Source of the DNA: a virus
IMG/VR virus record: IMGVR_UViG_3300025570_000150
Coordinates: 1-20,476 of that record
Direction: 5' to 3' (one strand)
Length of the DNA stretch: 20,476 bases
Positions 11,671 to 20,419 of this stretch are shown in pieces (positions within the stretch are counted from its first letter, which is position 1; each line of letters opens with the position of its first letter). A program made the translations under genes and the position numbers. The notes under the pieces were generated by a model, which was given only the letters and a program-made list of their open reading frames with translations, was not told where the DNA came from and ran no database searches.

Positions 11671-12645
11671 ATGGCTCAATTTTTTGAACCCTCAACAGAT
11701 ACAAATGCTAACTTTGCAAACTCCGTAAGTGGACAAACTAATAGTTTCTTCTTACCTTCGGTTTACTCTAAAAAGGTTCTAAACTTTTTTAGGAAAGCCT
11801 CGGTAATTGAAGCTATCACCAACACAGATTACGCTGGTGAAATTTCCTCTTTCGGAGACTCTGTAAAGATTATCAAGGAACCTGTCATTTCAGTATCAGA
11901 CTACACTCGTGGTTCTGACACTACTGACACAAAACTAACCGACCAAGAAATTTCTTTGGTTGTTGACAGTGCTAAAGCTTTCAAATTCATCGTAGATGAT
12001 ATCGAAAGCAATATGTCACATGTGAACTTCAAAGAAGTAGCTTCAAGCTCTGCGGCTTATGCTCTTAAAGATGCATACGATGCGGCTGTACTAGCTACTA
12101 TGTTCTCTGGTTGTTCTGCATCATCACCTGACCATATCATTGGTTCTGACAGTGCTACTGCTGACGCTACTATGGCTCACGCAACTAACTCTGTAGACCT
12201 ACTTGGTTCAGATGGAACTGGTGTAGATGCTATTGACCTAATGGCTAGAATGGCTAGACTATTAGATGACCAGAACGTACCTGAAGAAGGTCGTTGGTTT
12301 GTTGCACCACCTTCATTCTATGAAGAGTTGTCACAATCTGGCTCTAAAATGCTATCTGTTGACTTTAACGCAGGTCAAGGCTCAATCAGAAACGGTTTAG
12401 TTTCAAGTGGAAAGCTACGTGGATTCGACATGTACAAGTCTAATAACATTGCCGCTACGTCTAATGCGACTGGTAAAGTTATGGCTGGACATATGAGTTC
12501 TACGGCTACTGCTAATACTATTCTTTCAACAGAAGTGTTGAGAGACCCAACATCGTTTGGTGATATAGTAAGGGGTCTTCATGTCTATGGTGCGAAAGTA
12601 CTTAGAGACGAAGCTCTATGTAGTGCATTCTACGTAATTGACTAA
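11671..12645 (+). CDS. Major capsid protein
   Basis: A 324-residue protein following the scaffold by 28 bases with a strong ribosome-binding site (AAAGGAGAAGTATC). Length, position and pattern suit an HK97-fold capsid protein of short-tailed phages: N-terminal arm with NSVSGQTNSFFLPSVYSKKV, a beta-rich section around SSFGDSVKIIKEPVISVSDY, a long spine-helix-type region (FKEVASSSAAYALKDAYDAA), and a C-terminal section (GRWFVAPPSFYEEL, then VLRDPTSFGDIVRG) typical of the A-domain. It would form the icosahedral shell. An intrinsic terminator follows at once, which fits a gene that must be made in excess of the tail genes. Confidence 0.92.
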   Translation: MAQFFEPSTDTNANFANSVSGQTNSFFLPSVYSKKVLNFFRKASVIEAITNTDYAGEISSFGDSVKIIKEPVISVSDYTRGSDTTDTKLTDQEISLVVDSAKAFKFIVDDIESNMSHVNFKEVASSSAAYALKDAYDAAVLATMFSGCSASSPDHIIGSDSATADATMAHATNSVDLLGSDGTGVDAIDLMARMARLLDDQNVPEEGRWFVAPPSFYEELSQSGSKMLSVDFNAGQGSIRNGLVSSGKLRGFDMYKSNNIAATSNATGKVMAGHMSSTATANTILSTEVLRDPTSFGDIVRGLHVYGAKVLRDEALCSAFYVID

Positions 12646-12655
12646 TGTCAAACTC

Positions 12656-12686
12656 GGGGGAGTCTTCACGGACTCCTCCACTTTTT
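12656..12686 (+). terminator. Intrinsic terminator after the capsid gene
   Basis: GGGGGAGTC (12656-12664), six-base loop, GACTCCTCC (12671-12679): nine pairs with one G-T, followed by ACTTTTT. It probably reduces, rather than stops, read-through into the tail genes, since no promoter is apparent before 12701. Confidence 0.88.
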
Positions 12687-12700
12687 ATAGGAGAAATAAT

Positions 12701-12841
12701 ATGCCGAATGTAAATGGAAAGAAATTTCCTTACACTAAGAAAGGGATTGCTGAAGCTAAAAAAGCTAAAGAGCAAAAAAGAACAAATTATATGCACGGTG
12801 GTAAAGTAAAAGATGCTATGCCAAAAGCTAAACCTTGCTAA
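12701..12841 (+). CDS. 46-residue basic protein
   Basis: Begins at the ATG following TAGGAGAAATAAT; the frame is open further upstream, but that part lies within the terminator hairpin, so the ATG is preferred. The protein is lysine-rich with a K-rich helix (KFPYTKKGIAEAKKAKEQKR) and then YMHGGKVKDAMPKAKPC. Tiny proteins of the 'YTKKGIAEAKK...HGG' type recur behind capsid genes of marine phages as I recall them, with no known role. A virion-internal or DNA-binding peptide is conceivable. Confidence 0.68.
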   Translation: MPNVNGKKFPYTKKGIAEAKKAKEQKRTNYMHGGKVKDAMPKAKPC

Positions 12842-12857
12842 CTAATAGGAATTATTA

Positions 12858-13631
12858 ATGGCTAATACATATTTAGACTTAAGTAACGAAGTACTAAGAG
12901 AGCTTAATGAAGTTGTCTTAACTTCTGGTACTTTTGAAAGTGCGACAGGTATTCAAGCATTTGTAAAAGATGCTATTAATAAATCTATATTTGATATAGC
13001 TAACGAAGAACCACAGTTGCCTTTCTTTTCCGCAGGAGCTAGTGGAGGTACAGACCCTTTTTATGGTAATGTAACTGTAGCTACATCAGAAGGTGTACGC
13101 TGGTACACACTTAAAAGCGGAAGCTCAAATATCTCTACAGACTACTCTTCAGTAGACTGGGATGATTTTTATTTAACAACAATAAACGTAAGTGGAGAAA
13201 CAACTCCTTACGTTTCTAAAGGATTAAGATTTTTAACACTATCAGATTGGAAACAATATTATAGAGATAGTGAAAATGCAGATGATGCAAACGGTTCAGA
13301 TGCTTCACACGGCGAACCAAGGTTTGTAATTAAAAGTCCTGACCACAGGAAGTTTGGATTAAGTCCAATACCTGATAAAGTGTATAACGTACACTTCTAT
13401 GCTTTTGACAAGCCTACAGCTTTATCAGCATACAACGATGCGATTACGATGCCAGAGCAATATAGCAACGTAGTAACAGCACGTACAAGATATTATGTTC
13501 ATCAATTTAAAGAAAACTTACAACAAGCTTCTTTTGCACTTGATGAGTACAAAAAGAACATGAGGACTATGAAATCTAATTTGATTAATCCTACACCTAC
13601 TTATATGTCAGACGATAGGACTTATTTCTAA
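12858..13631 (+). CDS. Tail adaptor (gp11/tail tubular A-like) protein
   Basis: A 257-residue protein that fits the head-tail adaptor of short-tailed phages, the ring that sits under the portal and opens the tail. The N-terminal part is the best match: LDLSNEVLRELNEV (6-19) followed by AFVKDAINKSIFDIANEE (34-51) and PFF, the helical start seen in such adaptors. The middle is beta-rich and aromatic (VRWYTLKSG, SVDWDDFYL), and the end is helical (YSNVVTARTRYYVHQFKENL). AGGA precedes the ATG. The next gene starts directly at its stop, so the pair are co-translated; that gene is the expected nozzle partner. Confidence 0.82.
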   Translation: MANTYLDLSNEVLRELNEVVLTSGTFESATGIQAFVKDAINKSIFDIANEEPQLPFFSAGASGGTDPFYGNVTVATSEGVRWYTLKSGSSNISTDYSSVDWDDFYLTTINVSGETTPYVSKGLRFLTLSDWKQYYRDSENADDANGSDASHGEPRFVIKSPDHRKFGLSPIPDKVYNVHFYAFDKPTALSAYNDAITMPEQYSNVVTARTRYYVHQFKENLQQASFALDEYKKNMRTMKSNLINPTPTYMSDDRTYF

Positions 13632-15233
13632 ATGGCAGGTTCTCAACCATTTTCAGTACCTTTAGGTGGTGGACTTAATAAGTCTACTAACTCTTTAGCG
13701 TTACTACAAACCCCAGGAGTAGCTACAAAGTTAAGAAACTTTGAGGTTTCACCAGAGGGTGGTTATCGTAGAATAAACGGATTTAGTTTATTTGGCGATA
13801 CATTGCCTAATACGACTAATGATGTAGAAGGTTTGTTAGTATATGCTGATGGCGTACTAGCTGTCGTAGGTGATGATATATTTTTCAGTCAAGATGGAGA
13901 GGATGCTTGGCTACAACTTAATAAAGCTAGTGTTGATGCTAGTGGAGATAATTATTCTGCATTTACAGGCAGAAGTGAGTTAGCACTTAGTAGTGTAGAC
14001 CAATGTGAGTTTGCTGTTTATGAAGGTACGTCACAATACGGTGAAGTAGTTATTACAGATAAGAGTGGTAATAATAAACCTTTCTTATTTAAAATGACAG
14101 GCTCTTCTGCAAACTTAAATGCACGAACATACTTTGCAAGTCAAATAACTATTAGTGGTTCTACTACTGCAAAGTTTTGTACAATACATGACCAGCATTT
14201 AGTAGTTGCTGGAGACCCTGCAACACCTAACACTATTTACTATAGCTCTACAGGAGACATAGACCACTTTACAGGCACAGGTTCTGGTAGTGTAACACTA
14301 GAAGATAAGGTAGTAGGTCTTAAAAGTTTCCGTAACGAATTATTTATATTCTGTCAAAACTCAATATTTAAATTACAAAATATAAATAATGCGGCTACGA
14401 CTGCTGTAGTTCCTGTAACTAAAAACGTAGGTTGTTTAGATGGTCAGACAATCCAAGAGATTGCTGGTGACTTGATATTCTTAGCACCTGATGGATTCAG
14501 AACAGTTGCTGGTACATCAAGAATTGGTGACGTTGAGTTAGGTACAATTAGTCAAGCTATACAGCCTTTGATTAATGATATTGCCGCCGCCGCTAATACA
14601 TTACAATTTAGTAGTGTTGTGCTTAGAGATAAGTCACAGTATAGAATGTTTTATAGTACTTCAACAGATACTGCGGCAACTTCAAGAGGTATTATAGGAA
14701 CACTTAGACCACAAGGATTTGAATGGTCAGAAACACTGGGTATACAAGCCCCTGCTATTACATCTGGATTTGATAGTACAGGACTAGAAAAAGTATATCA
14801 TGGTGATAGAGATGGTAAAATTTATAACCATAACTTAGGAAATAGTTTTAACGGTTCAAACATTGAAGCAGAGTATCAGTCTCCAGATTATGACTATGGT
14901 GACTTAGGAACTCTTAAGACTTTAGATTATGCTAAAATTGCATTTACTCCAGAAGGAGATGCACAACCAACACTAAGAGTTAGATTTGATTACGACAGTT
15001 TAGATACTCCACAACCTGCTGACGTAGTTCTAACAGAGATACCTGAACCTGCTATTTTTGGTAAGGCTTTATTTAATGCTCAAAAGTTTGGTGCAACAGA
15101 ACAGCCTCTTGTAAGGCAAGCTTTAACAGGTAGTGGACACAGTAACTTTTTTAAAATATTTAGTGCAGACACAAATGCACCATATGCAATTAACGGTTTG
15201 TATGTAAATTATAGACCATCAGGAAGACAATAG
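13632..15233 (+). CDS. Tail nozzle-like (tail tubular B/stabilisation) protein
   Basis: A 533-residue beta-rich protein directly after the adaptor, in the place of the nozzle or tail stabilisation protein. The start, PFSVPLGGGLNKSTNSLALL then GVATKLRNFEVSPEGGYRRI, is the signature opening of this group (a GGGL turn, then an NFE...GYRR segment). The rest consists of repeated beta-strand units with Asp and Gly turns and IYYSS or MFYSTS-type edges, consistent with a propeller-like or multi-domain beta fold. It would extend the tail and hold back DNA until infection. No ribosome-binding site is seen: the ATG directly follows the TAA of the adaptor gene. Confidence 0.82.
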   Translation: MAGSQPFSVPLGGGLNKSTNSLALLQTPGVATKLRNFEVSPEGGYRRINGFSLFGDTLPNTTNDVEGLLVYADGVLAVVGDDIFFSQDGEDAWLQLNKASVDASGDNYSAFTGRSELALSSVDQCEFAVYEGTSQYGEVVITDKSGNNKPFLFKMTGSSANLNARTYFASQITISGSTTAKFCTIHDQHLVVAGDPATPNTIYYSSTGDIDHFTGTGSGSVTLEDKVVGLKSFRNELFIFCQNSIFKLQNINNAATTAVVPVTKNVGCLDGQTIQEIAGDLIFLAPDGFRTVAGTSRIGDVELGTISQAIQPLINDIAAAANTLQFSSVVLRDKSQYRMFYSTSTDTAATSRGIIGTLRPQGFEWSETLGIQAPAITSGFDSTGLEKVYHGDRDGKIYNHNLGNSFNGSNIEAEYQSPDYDYGDLGTLKTLDYAKIAFTPEGDAQPTLRVRFDYDSLDTPQPADVVLTEIPEPAIFGKALFNAQKFGATEQPLVRQALTGSGHSNFFKIFSADTNAPYAINGLYVNYRPSGRQ

Positions 15234-15245
15234 GAGAGATAATCA

Positions 15246-18200
15246 ATGGCTACTTATGTAAGACAGAGTTCGTTTAGTGATGGCGATACAATTACGGCGG
15301 CACTATTTAATAACGAATTTAACCAACTAGTAAATGCTTTTAACGTAGCAACAGGACATACCCATGATGGTTCTACCGCAGGTGATGGTGGACCAATTTC
15401 AAATCTGTTTAGCAATGCTTTAGTATTTGGTACTAACACAGACAACGATGTTGTAATTACTTTTAACGCTAACTCTAACGATGGTGTTTTAACTTGGATG
15501 GAAGATGAGGATTACTTCCAATTCTCAGATGACCTACTACTCACAACAACAGAAAAGGTACAGTTTAGAGACACAGCAATTTATATTAATTCTAGCACTG
15601 ATGGACAACTCGATATAGTAGCCGATACCGAAATCCAAATTGCCGCTACAACTATTGATATGAATGGCAACGCAGATATCTCTGGTAACTTAGGAGTTGG
15701 TGGTAACTTAACAGTAACAGGTACAACTACATTTAACGGTGGCACAATCACTATGGGTGATGCGGCTACTGACAATGTTGTATTCGGTGCTGATGTAGAC
15801 TCTAACATTATTCCTGATGATGACGATACATATGACCTTGGTAGTTCTACACAGCAGTGGAGAAACTTATTTATTGATGGCACTGCAAACATTGATAGCC
15901 TTGTAGCTGATACAGCAGATATTAATGGTGGTACGATAGATGCCGCTAATATTACTGTAGGCTCTGGTAAAACTTTAGATGTTTCAGCAGGTTCACTAAC
16001 ACTAGCAGATAATCAAATTTCTGGTGATAAAGTAGAAGGCGGTACAATTAACGCTACTACTATTAACACTTTAACATATGGTAGTATCACAGATGGTACT
16101 ATTACAGTGACAGCTTTTGTTGATGAAGACAACATGGCTTCTAACTCAGCAACACTTATCCCAACACAACAGTCCGTAAAAGCTTACGTAGACGCACAAG
16201 ACACAGCACAAGACTTAGACCTAGTATCCGACAGTGGTACTATTGCAATCGACTTAGACGGCGAAACATTAACAGTTACAGGTGGTGAAGGTATTGATAC
16301 TTCAGCATCTAGTAATACTCTAACAATTACTGGTGAAGATGCTACAACATCTAACAAAGGTATTGCATCATTTAACTCAGATGACTTTAACGTCTCTAGT
16401 GGTGCAGTTACACTAGCAACTACATCAACAGCCGCAGAACTTAATTTACTTGACGGAACTACAGCAGGTACTATCGTAGCCTCTAAAGGTGTAGCAGTTG
16501 ATGCTAACAAAGATATTACAGGCTTTAGAAACATTACACTTACTGGAGAACTTGATGCAGGTTCTTTGGATATCAGCGGTAACGTAGATATTGATGGTAC
16601 ACTTGAAACAGATGCACTATCTATAAATGGTACAACAGTTACAGCTACTGCGGCAGACATAAACTTAATAGATGGTATAACTAACGGAACAGTTATAGCA
16701 AGTAAAGCTATTATAACAGATGCAAACAAAGACATTACTGGTGGTAGGAATATTACTATTAGTGGTGAACTAGATGCGGCAACCTTAGATATATCAGGTA
16801 ACGCAGACATTGACGGTACTTTAGAAGCTGATGCAATTACTATTGCTGGTGTTACTCTAGCAGAAACCATATCAGATACTGTTGGAGCTATGGTAGCTTC
16901 TAATACTGAAACAGGTATTGCAGTTACATACGATGATGCAGATAACACTTTAGACTTTGTAATCGGTGATAACGCTATTGTCCAATCTATGATAGCTGAT
17001 AATGCTATTGATTCTCAAATGTATGTAGATGGCAGTATTGACTTAGTACACATGTCTGCAAACTCTGTAGACTCTGACCAATATGTTGATGGCTCTATTG
17101 ACACAGCACACATTGCAGATAGTCAGATTACAAGTGCAAAGATAGTAGACGGAACAATCGCTACAGGTGACATTGCTGATGATGCAGTCACAGGTGCTAA
17201 ACTTGCAAACAATATAGACATAGCAGGAACACTAGATGTTACTGGCGTATTGACAGCAGATTCTAATGTTGTAATTGCAGGAAATCTTACAGTTCAAGGA
17301 GATACAACAACTCTAAATACTGCAACGCTTGATGTCGAAGATAAAAACATAACACTTAACAAAGGTGCAGGAGATACTTCAGGCTCTGCTAATGGTGCAG
17401 GTCTTACTATTCAAGATGCTGTAGATGCGTCTAACGATGCTACAATTCTTTGGGACACAACTAACGATGAGTTTGATTTCTCACACCCAATTAATGTAGC
17501 AGGTAAAGTTACAAGTACAGGTACTTCAGTATTTGCAAGTCTTGATATTTCAGGCGATATAGATGTTGATGGAACTACTAACTTAGACGTTGTAGATATT
17601 GATGGTGCTGTGGATATGGCGAGTACACTAACTGTTGGTGGCAATGCTACTTTTGTTTCTGTTAAATCAAATGGAGCGTCTGAAGGTAATACATACTTTA
17701 CAGGTGGCACGGCAAACTCAAGATTATTAAATGTCTTTACTTCTACACACGATAGTGCGGCAAACGCAGGGCATAATTTTAAGATTGCTTCAGGTCAGGG
17801 TGCTTTCATCTTTGGCAATAATACAACGGCTAATCTTTTAACAGTTAAATCTGGGGGCATAGACGTTACAGGTACGGGTACGTTTAGTTCTAGTGTTACT
17901 GGAGGTGCGGCTTCCTTTACTACCGTGGGTGCAGGAACTTCTACAAACTTATATGGAGGAATTGACCTTTACACTGGAAGCACAAGTGAGTCGCAAGGTG
18001 GTCTTGGAATTTACAACGCTACGGATGGAGTAGGGTATGTGTTGTTCGGTGATGGAGCAGGTGCCGATGCTTACCGTGGGCAAATAAGTTACTCCCACGC
18101 GACTGATGCAATGGCTTTTGGTATCAACGGCATGGCTAAAGTTGTTGATATTACGCCCTCTGAGATTGTGATGAATCAATCTTCTCAAGACATAGACTTC

Positions 18201-19835
18201 CGCGTTGAGTCAGATGCTAATACACACGCCTTATTTGTTAATGCCGAGAATGCTCGTTTAGGGCTTAGTCAAAGTAACCCAAGTTATTCTGTGCATGTCG
18301 GCGATGGGGGTGCTGCTCAAAGAGTTCACATAGAAGGAAACGGCGGCGGTGCGGTATTTAGTGGCGTAGATTCTGCTAACAACTCTAATTTTGGTTTCCG
18401 ATGGGGTCATCTTAACGGCACTGACCGTTTAGAGGGTGCTATTGGCACGACACAAATAATTGATTGGAGAAACACAGCCCTTTATTTTAAACCTAACGCC
18501 ACCGAAGTGTTAGCTTTAACGGCAAGTGAAGTAACGGTTAATAATGGTTCAGCTGATGTAGACTTCCGCGTTGAGTCTGACACCGCAACTCATGCTTTGT
18601 TTGTTAATGGTGCTACGGGTAAGGTTAATTTAAATACTGCCGGTTCTTATGCAGGTCAGTTAAACATGGTGCAAACTAATGGCGATGCTTACGGTATTGT
18701 TATACAAGCATCTGCTAATGACAGATGGCTGAGAATGGGTCATACAGGGTCTTACGCTCAAATAGACGCAACGTACAATTCTTCTGGTGGATATTCGGGA
18801 ATACAATTATTGACAGGTGGTGTTTCTAGAATAGATGTAGAAGCTGGTGGTAATGTTGTTATAAACGAAAGCAGTGTAGACGCTGACTTCCGCGTTGAGT
18901 CTAACGGCAACGCTAATATGTTGTATGTTGATGGTGGTGAAGATATTGTTTCAATGGGAATGCCAGCAGGTGTTCCATCATGGATAGGCGGCAACAGCGT
19001 TGTAGTTGCAGATAACCTTTACGCTTTTCAAGGGGCTAGTTACTCCAATGCTTGTTTTAACCTCTCTGTAGATAACAACTTCACTTACTTACTACACAAC
19101 GCTTACTACGGTTCTGGGTGGAAACAACGGCTTACGGGCTATGCCCCAACCATGCTCCAAACAGGTAGTGCCGCATATAATTTTAACTATGCCGCTGACA
19201 CAGGGTCAGACGCAAGTATCAGTTGGATTAGTCTCATGGCGTTAAATTCGTCTGGAGCTATATTTAACGATGCAGGTAACGCAGGGCAAGACTTCCGCGT
19301 TGAGTCTGACAGCGACACCCATATGCTGTTTGTCGATAGTGGTAATAATGCAGTATGTATGGGTACTGCTACACAACAGGCAACACTTACAGTAAGTGAA
19401 AACCAAGCATCACATTTTGTTGGGCATTTCACAAACTCTAATGCAAACGCCTATGGGGTTGCAATAGATACTGGGTCAGGTAGCCAATTATTTTTCTATC
19501 TTGGCGGTGCTAACAAAGGGTCAATTATATCCAATTCAAGTGGGACTGCCTACAACACCTCATCAGACCAACGCCTCAAAGAAAACATTGCAGACGCTGA
19601 TGACGCAGGTAGCAAGATAGACTCCATCCAAGTACGCAAGTTTGATTGGAAAGCAGACGGCTCTCACCAAGATTACGGTATGGTAGCTCAAGAATTACAA
19701 ATCGTTGCACCAGAAGCAGTATCAGCCTTAGAAGACCCTGACGAAATGATGGGTGTGGACTACAGCAAGCTAGTCCCAATGCTTGTCAAAGAAATACAAA
19801 CCCTACGTGCGCGAGTAGCGGACTTAGAATCATAA
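15246..19835 (+). CDS. Large tail fibre with C-terminal peptidase S74 chaperone
   Basis: A 1529-residue protein, the likely receptor-binding fibre. GHTHDG (37-42) is the metal-binding-type HxH turn of trimeric fibres. Up to about residue 800 it is Asp, Thr and Ile rich with beta-helix-like repeats: two copies of a 73-residue unit (396-468 and 469-541, landmarks DANKDITG and LDISGN.DIDGTLE). From about 800 the DNA becomes more GC-rich and four DFRVES units occur (984, 1106, 1214, 1349). The end, SDQRLKENI from S1440 with YGMVAQEL and a final leucine-rich coil, is the intramolecular chaperone: in this family it trimerises the fibre and cuts itself off at the Ser-Asp bond. The chaperone, about 90 residues, is on the short side. 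GGAGAGATAATC precedes the ATG. Confidence 0.93.
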   Translation: MATYVRQSSFSDGDTITAALFNNEFNQLVNAFNVATGHTHDGSTAGDGGPISNLFSNALVFGTNTDNDVVITFNANSNDGVLTWMEDEDYFQFSDDLLLTTTEKVQFRDTAIYINSSTDGQLDIVADTEIQIAATTIDMNGNADISGNLGVGGNLTVTGTTTFNGGTITMGDAATDNVVFGADVDSNIIPDDDDTYDLGSSTQQWRNLFIDGTANIDSLVADTADINGGTIDAANITVGSGKTLDVSAGSLTLADNQISGDKVEGGTINATTINTLTYGSITDGTITVTAFVDEDNMASNSATLIPTQQSVKAYVDAQDTAQDLDLVSDSGTIAIDLDGETLTVTGGEGIDTSASSNTLTITGEDATTSNKGIASFNSDDFNVSSGAVTLATTSTAAELNLLDGTTAGTIVASKGVAVDANKDITGFRNITLTGELDAGSLDISGNVDIDGTLETDALSINGTTVTATAADINLIDGITNGTVIASKAIITDANKDITGGRNITISGELDAATLDISGNADIDGTLEADAITIAGVTLAETISDTVGAMVASNTETGIAVTYDDADNTLDFVIGDNAIVQSMIADNAIDSQMYVDGSIDLVHMSANSVDSDQYVDGSIDTAHIADSQITSAKIVDGTIATGDIADDAVTGAKLANNIDIAGTLDVTGVLTADSNVVIAGNLTVQGDTTTLNTATLDVEDKNITLNKGAGDTSGSANGAGLTIQDAVDASNDATILWDTTNDEFDFSHPINVAGKVTSTGTSVFASLDISGDIDVDGTTNLDVVDIDGAVDMASTLTVGGNATFVSVKSNGASEGNTYFTGGTANSRLLNVFTSTHDSAANAGHNFKIASGQGAFIFGNNTTANLLTVKSGGIDVTGTGTFSSSVTGGAASFTTVGAGTSTNLYGGIDLYTGSTSESQGGLGIYNATDGVGYVLFGDGAGADAYRGQISYSHATDAMAFGINGMAKVVDITPSEIVMNQSSQDIDFRVESDANTHALFVNAENARLGLSQSNPSYSVHVGDGGAAQRVHIEGNGGGAVFSGVDSANNSNFGFRWGHLNGTDRLEGAIGTTQIIDWRNTALYFKPNATEVLALTASEVTVNNGSADVDFRVESDTATHALFVNGATGKVNLNTAGSYAGQLNMVQTNGDAYGIVIQASANDRWLRMGHTGSYAQIDATYNSSGGYSGIQLLTGGVSRIDVEAGGNVVINESSVDADFRVESNGNANMLYVDGGEDIVSMGMPAGVPSWIGGNSVVVADNLYAFQGASYSNACFNLSVDNNFTYLLHNAYYGSGWKQRLTGYAPTMLQTGSAAYNFNYAADTGSDASISWISLMALNSSGAIFNDAGNAGQDFRVESDSDTHMLFVDSGNNAVCMGTATQQATLTVSENQASHFVGHFTNSNANAYGVAIDTGSGSQLFFYLGGANKGSIISNSSGTAYNTSSDQRLKENIADADDAGSKIDSIQVRKFDWKADGSHQDYGMVAQELQIVAPEAVSALEDPDEMMGVDYSKLVPMLVKEIQTLRARVADLES
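16431..16868 (+). repeat. Tandem 219-base repeat in the tail fibre
   Basis: Two consecutive units of 73 codons (from 16431 and from 16650) encode similar protein segments, aligned without gaps through ANKDITG, RNIT, GELDA, LDISGN and DIDGTLE. DNA identity is lower than protein similarity, so the duplication is old. A partial third unit (LDISGDIDVDG) lies near 17545. Confidence 0.75.
18195..19306 (+). repeat. Four copies of a 17-base sequence in the fibre
   Basis: GACTTCCGCGTTGAGTC occurs exactly at 18195-18211, 18561-18577, 18885-18901 and 19290-19306, spaced 366, 324 and 405 bases, all in frame (Asp-Phe-Arg-Val-Glu-Ser). The flanking protein units resemble each other but their DNA is much more diverged. 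Confidence 0.9.
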
Positions 19836-19859
19836 ACTGTCATTAAAGGAGAAAGAAAC

Positions 19860-20210
19860 ATGGCAATTAACAACACATGGTCCATACAGGACATGCAACA
19901 CACGGACGCCGATGGCGGTGTCTTTTTAGTTTACTGGTCGATGGTAGCGGCAAGCGATGGTACTCCATCGTACACTGCTTCTGAAGGAGGCAAGCTGCGA
20001 TGCACATATGATGCTTCAGCTTCAGACTTTATTCCATACGCTGATCTAACAGAGAACGATGTTCTTGGTTGGGTCTACGACAGCTTGATCGAAGGCGACG
20101 AAACCGCTGCCGAAGCTAAAGCTCGCGTAGAAGCGGACCGTGACGCTAAGGTTCAAAAGCAAATTGATGCGGCTGCAACGACAGCTTCAGGGGTTCCCTG
20201 GTCGTCTTAA
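19860..20210 (+). CDS. Conserved phage protein downstream of tail fibre (DUF7936-like)
   Basis: A 116-residue protein starting MAINNTWSIQDMQHTDADGG and containing a beta-sandwich-like middle (FLVYWSMVAASDG, GGKLRCTYDA), the block FIPYADLTENDVLGWVYDSL (57-96 region) and a helical, Ala-rich end closing in ASGVPW. The pattern W-[ST]-I, V-x-W, FIPYxxLTExxVxGWV and GxPW is familiar from cyanophage and other marine phage proteins I associate with DUF7936; role unknown, probably virion-related. AAAGGAGAAAGAAAC precedes the ATG. Its DNA differs from the rest of the window: more GC, with two GATC sites and three GCTGC sites that are otherwise nearly absent, a sign of separate origin. Confidence 0.72.
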   Translation: MAINNTWSIQDMQHTDADGGVFLVYWSMVAASDGTPSYTASEGGKLRCTYDASASDFIPYADLTENDVLGWVYDSLIEGDETAAEAKARVEADRDAKVQKQIDAAATTASGVPWSS

Positions 20211-20242
20211 TCCACCGTGTTAAACTTTGAGATGCCAGGTAT

Positions 20243-20395
20243 ATGGATGGTCTTGACGCCATTGGGGCACTTTGGCCCATTGCATTAGGGTTTGTAACTC
20301 TAGTAATTGTGCTGGCTAAAATGCACGCAGATATCGAGCAGATTAAGGAAAAAGTAAAAACCTTGTTTGACCTGTGGAACAGGAAGGACAAATAA
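20243..20395 (+). CDS. Small holin-like membrane protein
   Basis: A 50-residue protein with one clear membrane segment, ALWPIALGFVTLVIVLA (9-25), after a short acidic start, followed by a charged helix with heptad-like spacing (MHADIEQIKEKVKTLFDLWN) and a basic end. One-membrane-helix proteins of this shape near the fibre genes of phages are often holins or holin partners, which let the endolysin reach the wall; the role is inferred. It starts ATGGATGGT with AGGT close upstream; a competing ATG at 20232 in another frame gives only a 14-codon peptide. It carries the single GGCC of the window. Confidence 0.68.
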   Translation: MDGLDAIGALWPIALGFVTLVIVLAKMHADIEQIKEKVKTLFDLWNRKDK

Positions 20396-20419
20396 ATTTA
20401 AAACTAAAGGAGACTTATA

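Noticed and set aside
12638-12700. N-terminal extension of the 46-residue gene through the terminator
   Set aside because: The open frame there only covers the terminator hairpin; a strong ribosome-binding site supports the ATG at 12701.
15581-15892. Minus-strand open frame of 103 codons in the fibre
   Set aside because: Same kind of antisense shadow of repetitive fibre codons, no start signal.
16431-16868. Fibre repeats considered as CRISPR-like array
   Set aside because: They are in-frame protein repeats of 219 bases without constant short repeats and unique spacers.
16184-16948. Long open frame (254 codons) on the minus strand within the tail fibre
   Set aside because: Its product is a Ser, Val and Ala rich low-complexity sequence that follows from the repetitive Asp, Thr and Ile codons on the other strand; no ribosome-binding site.
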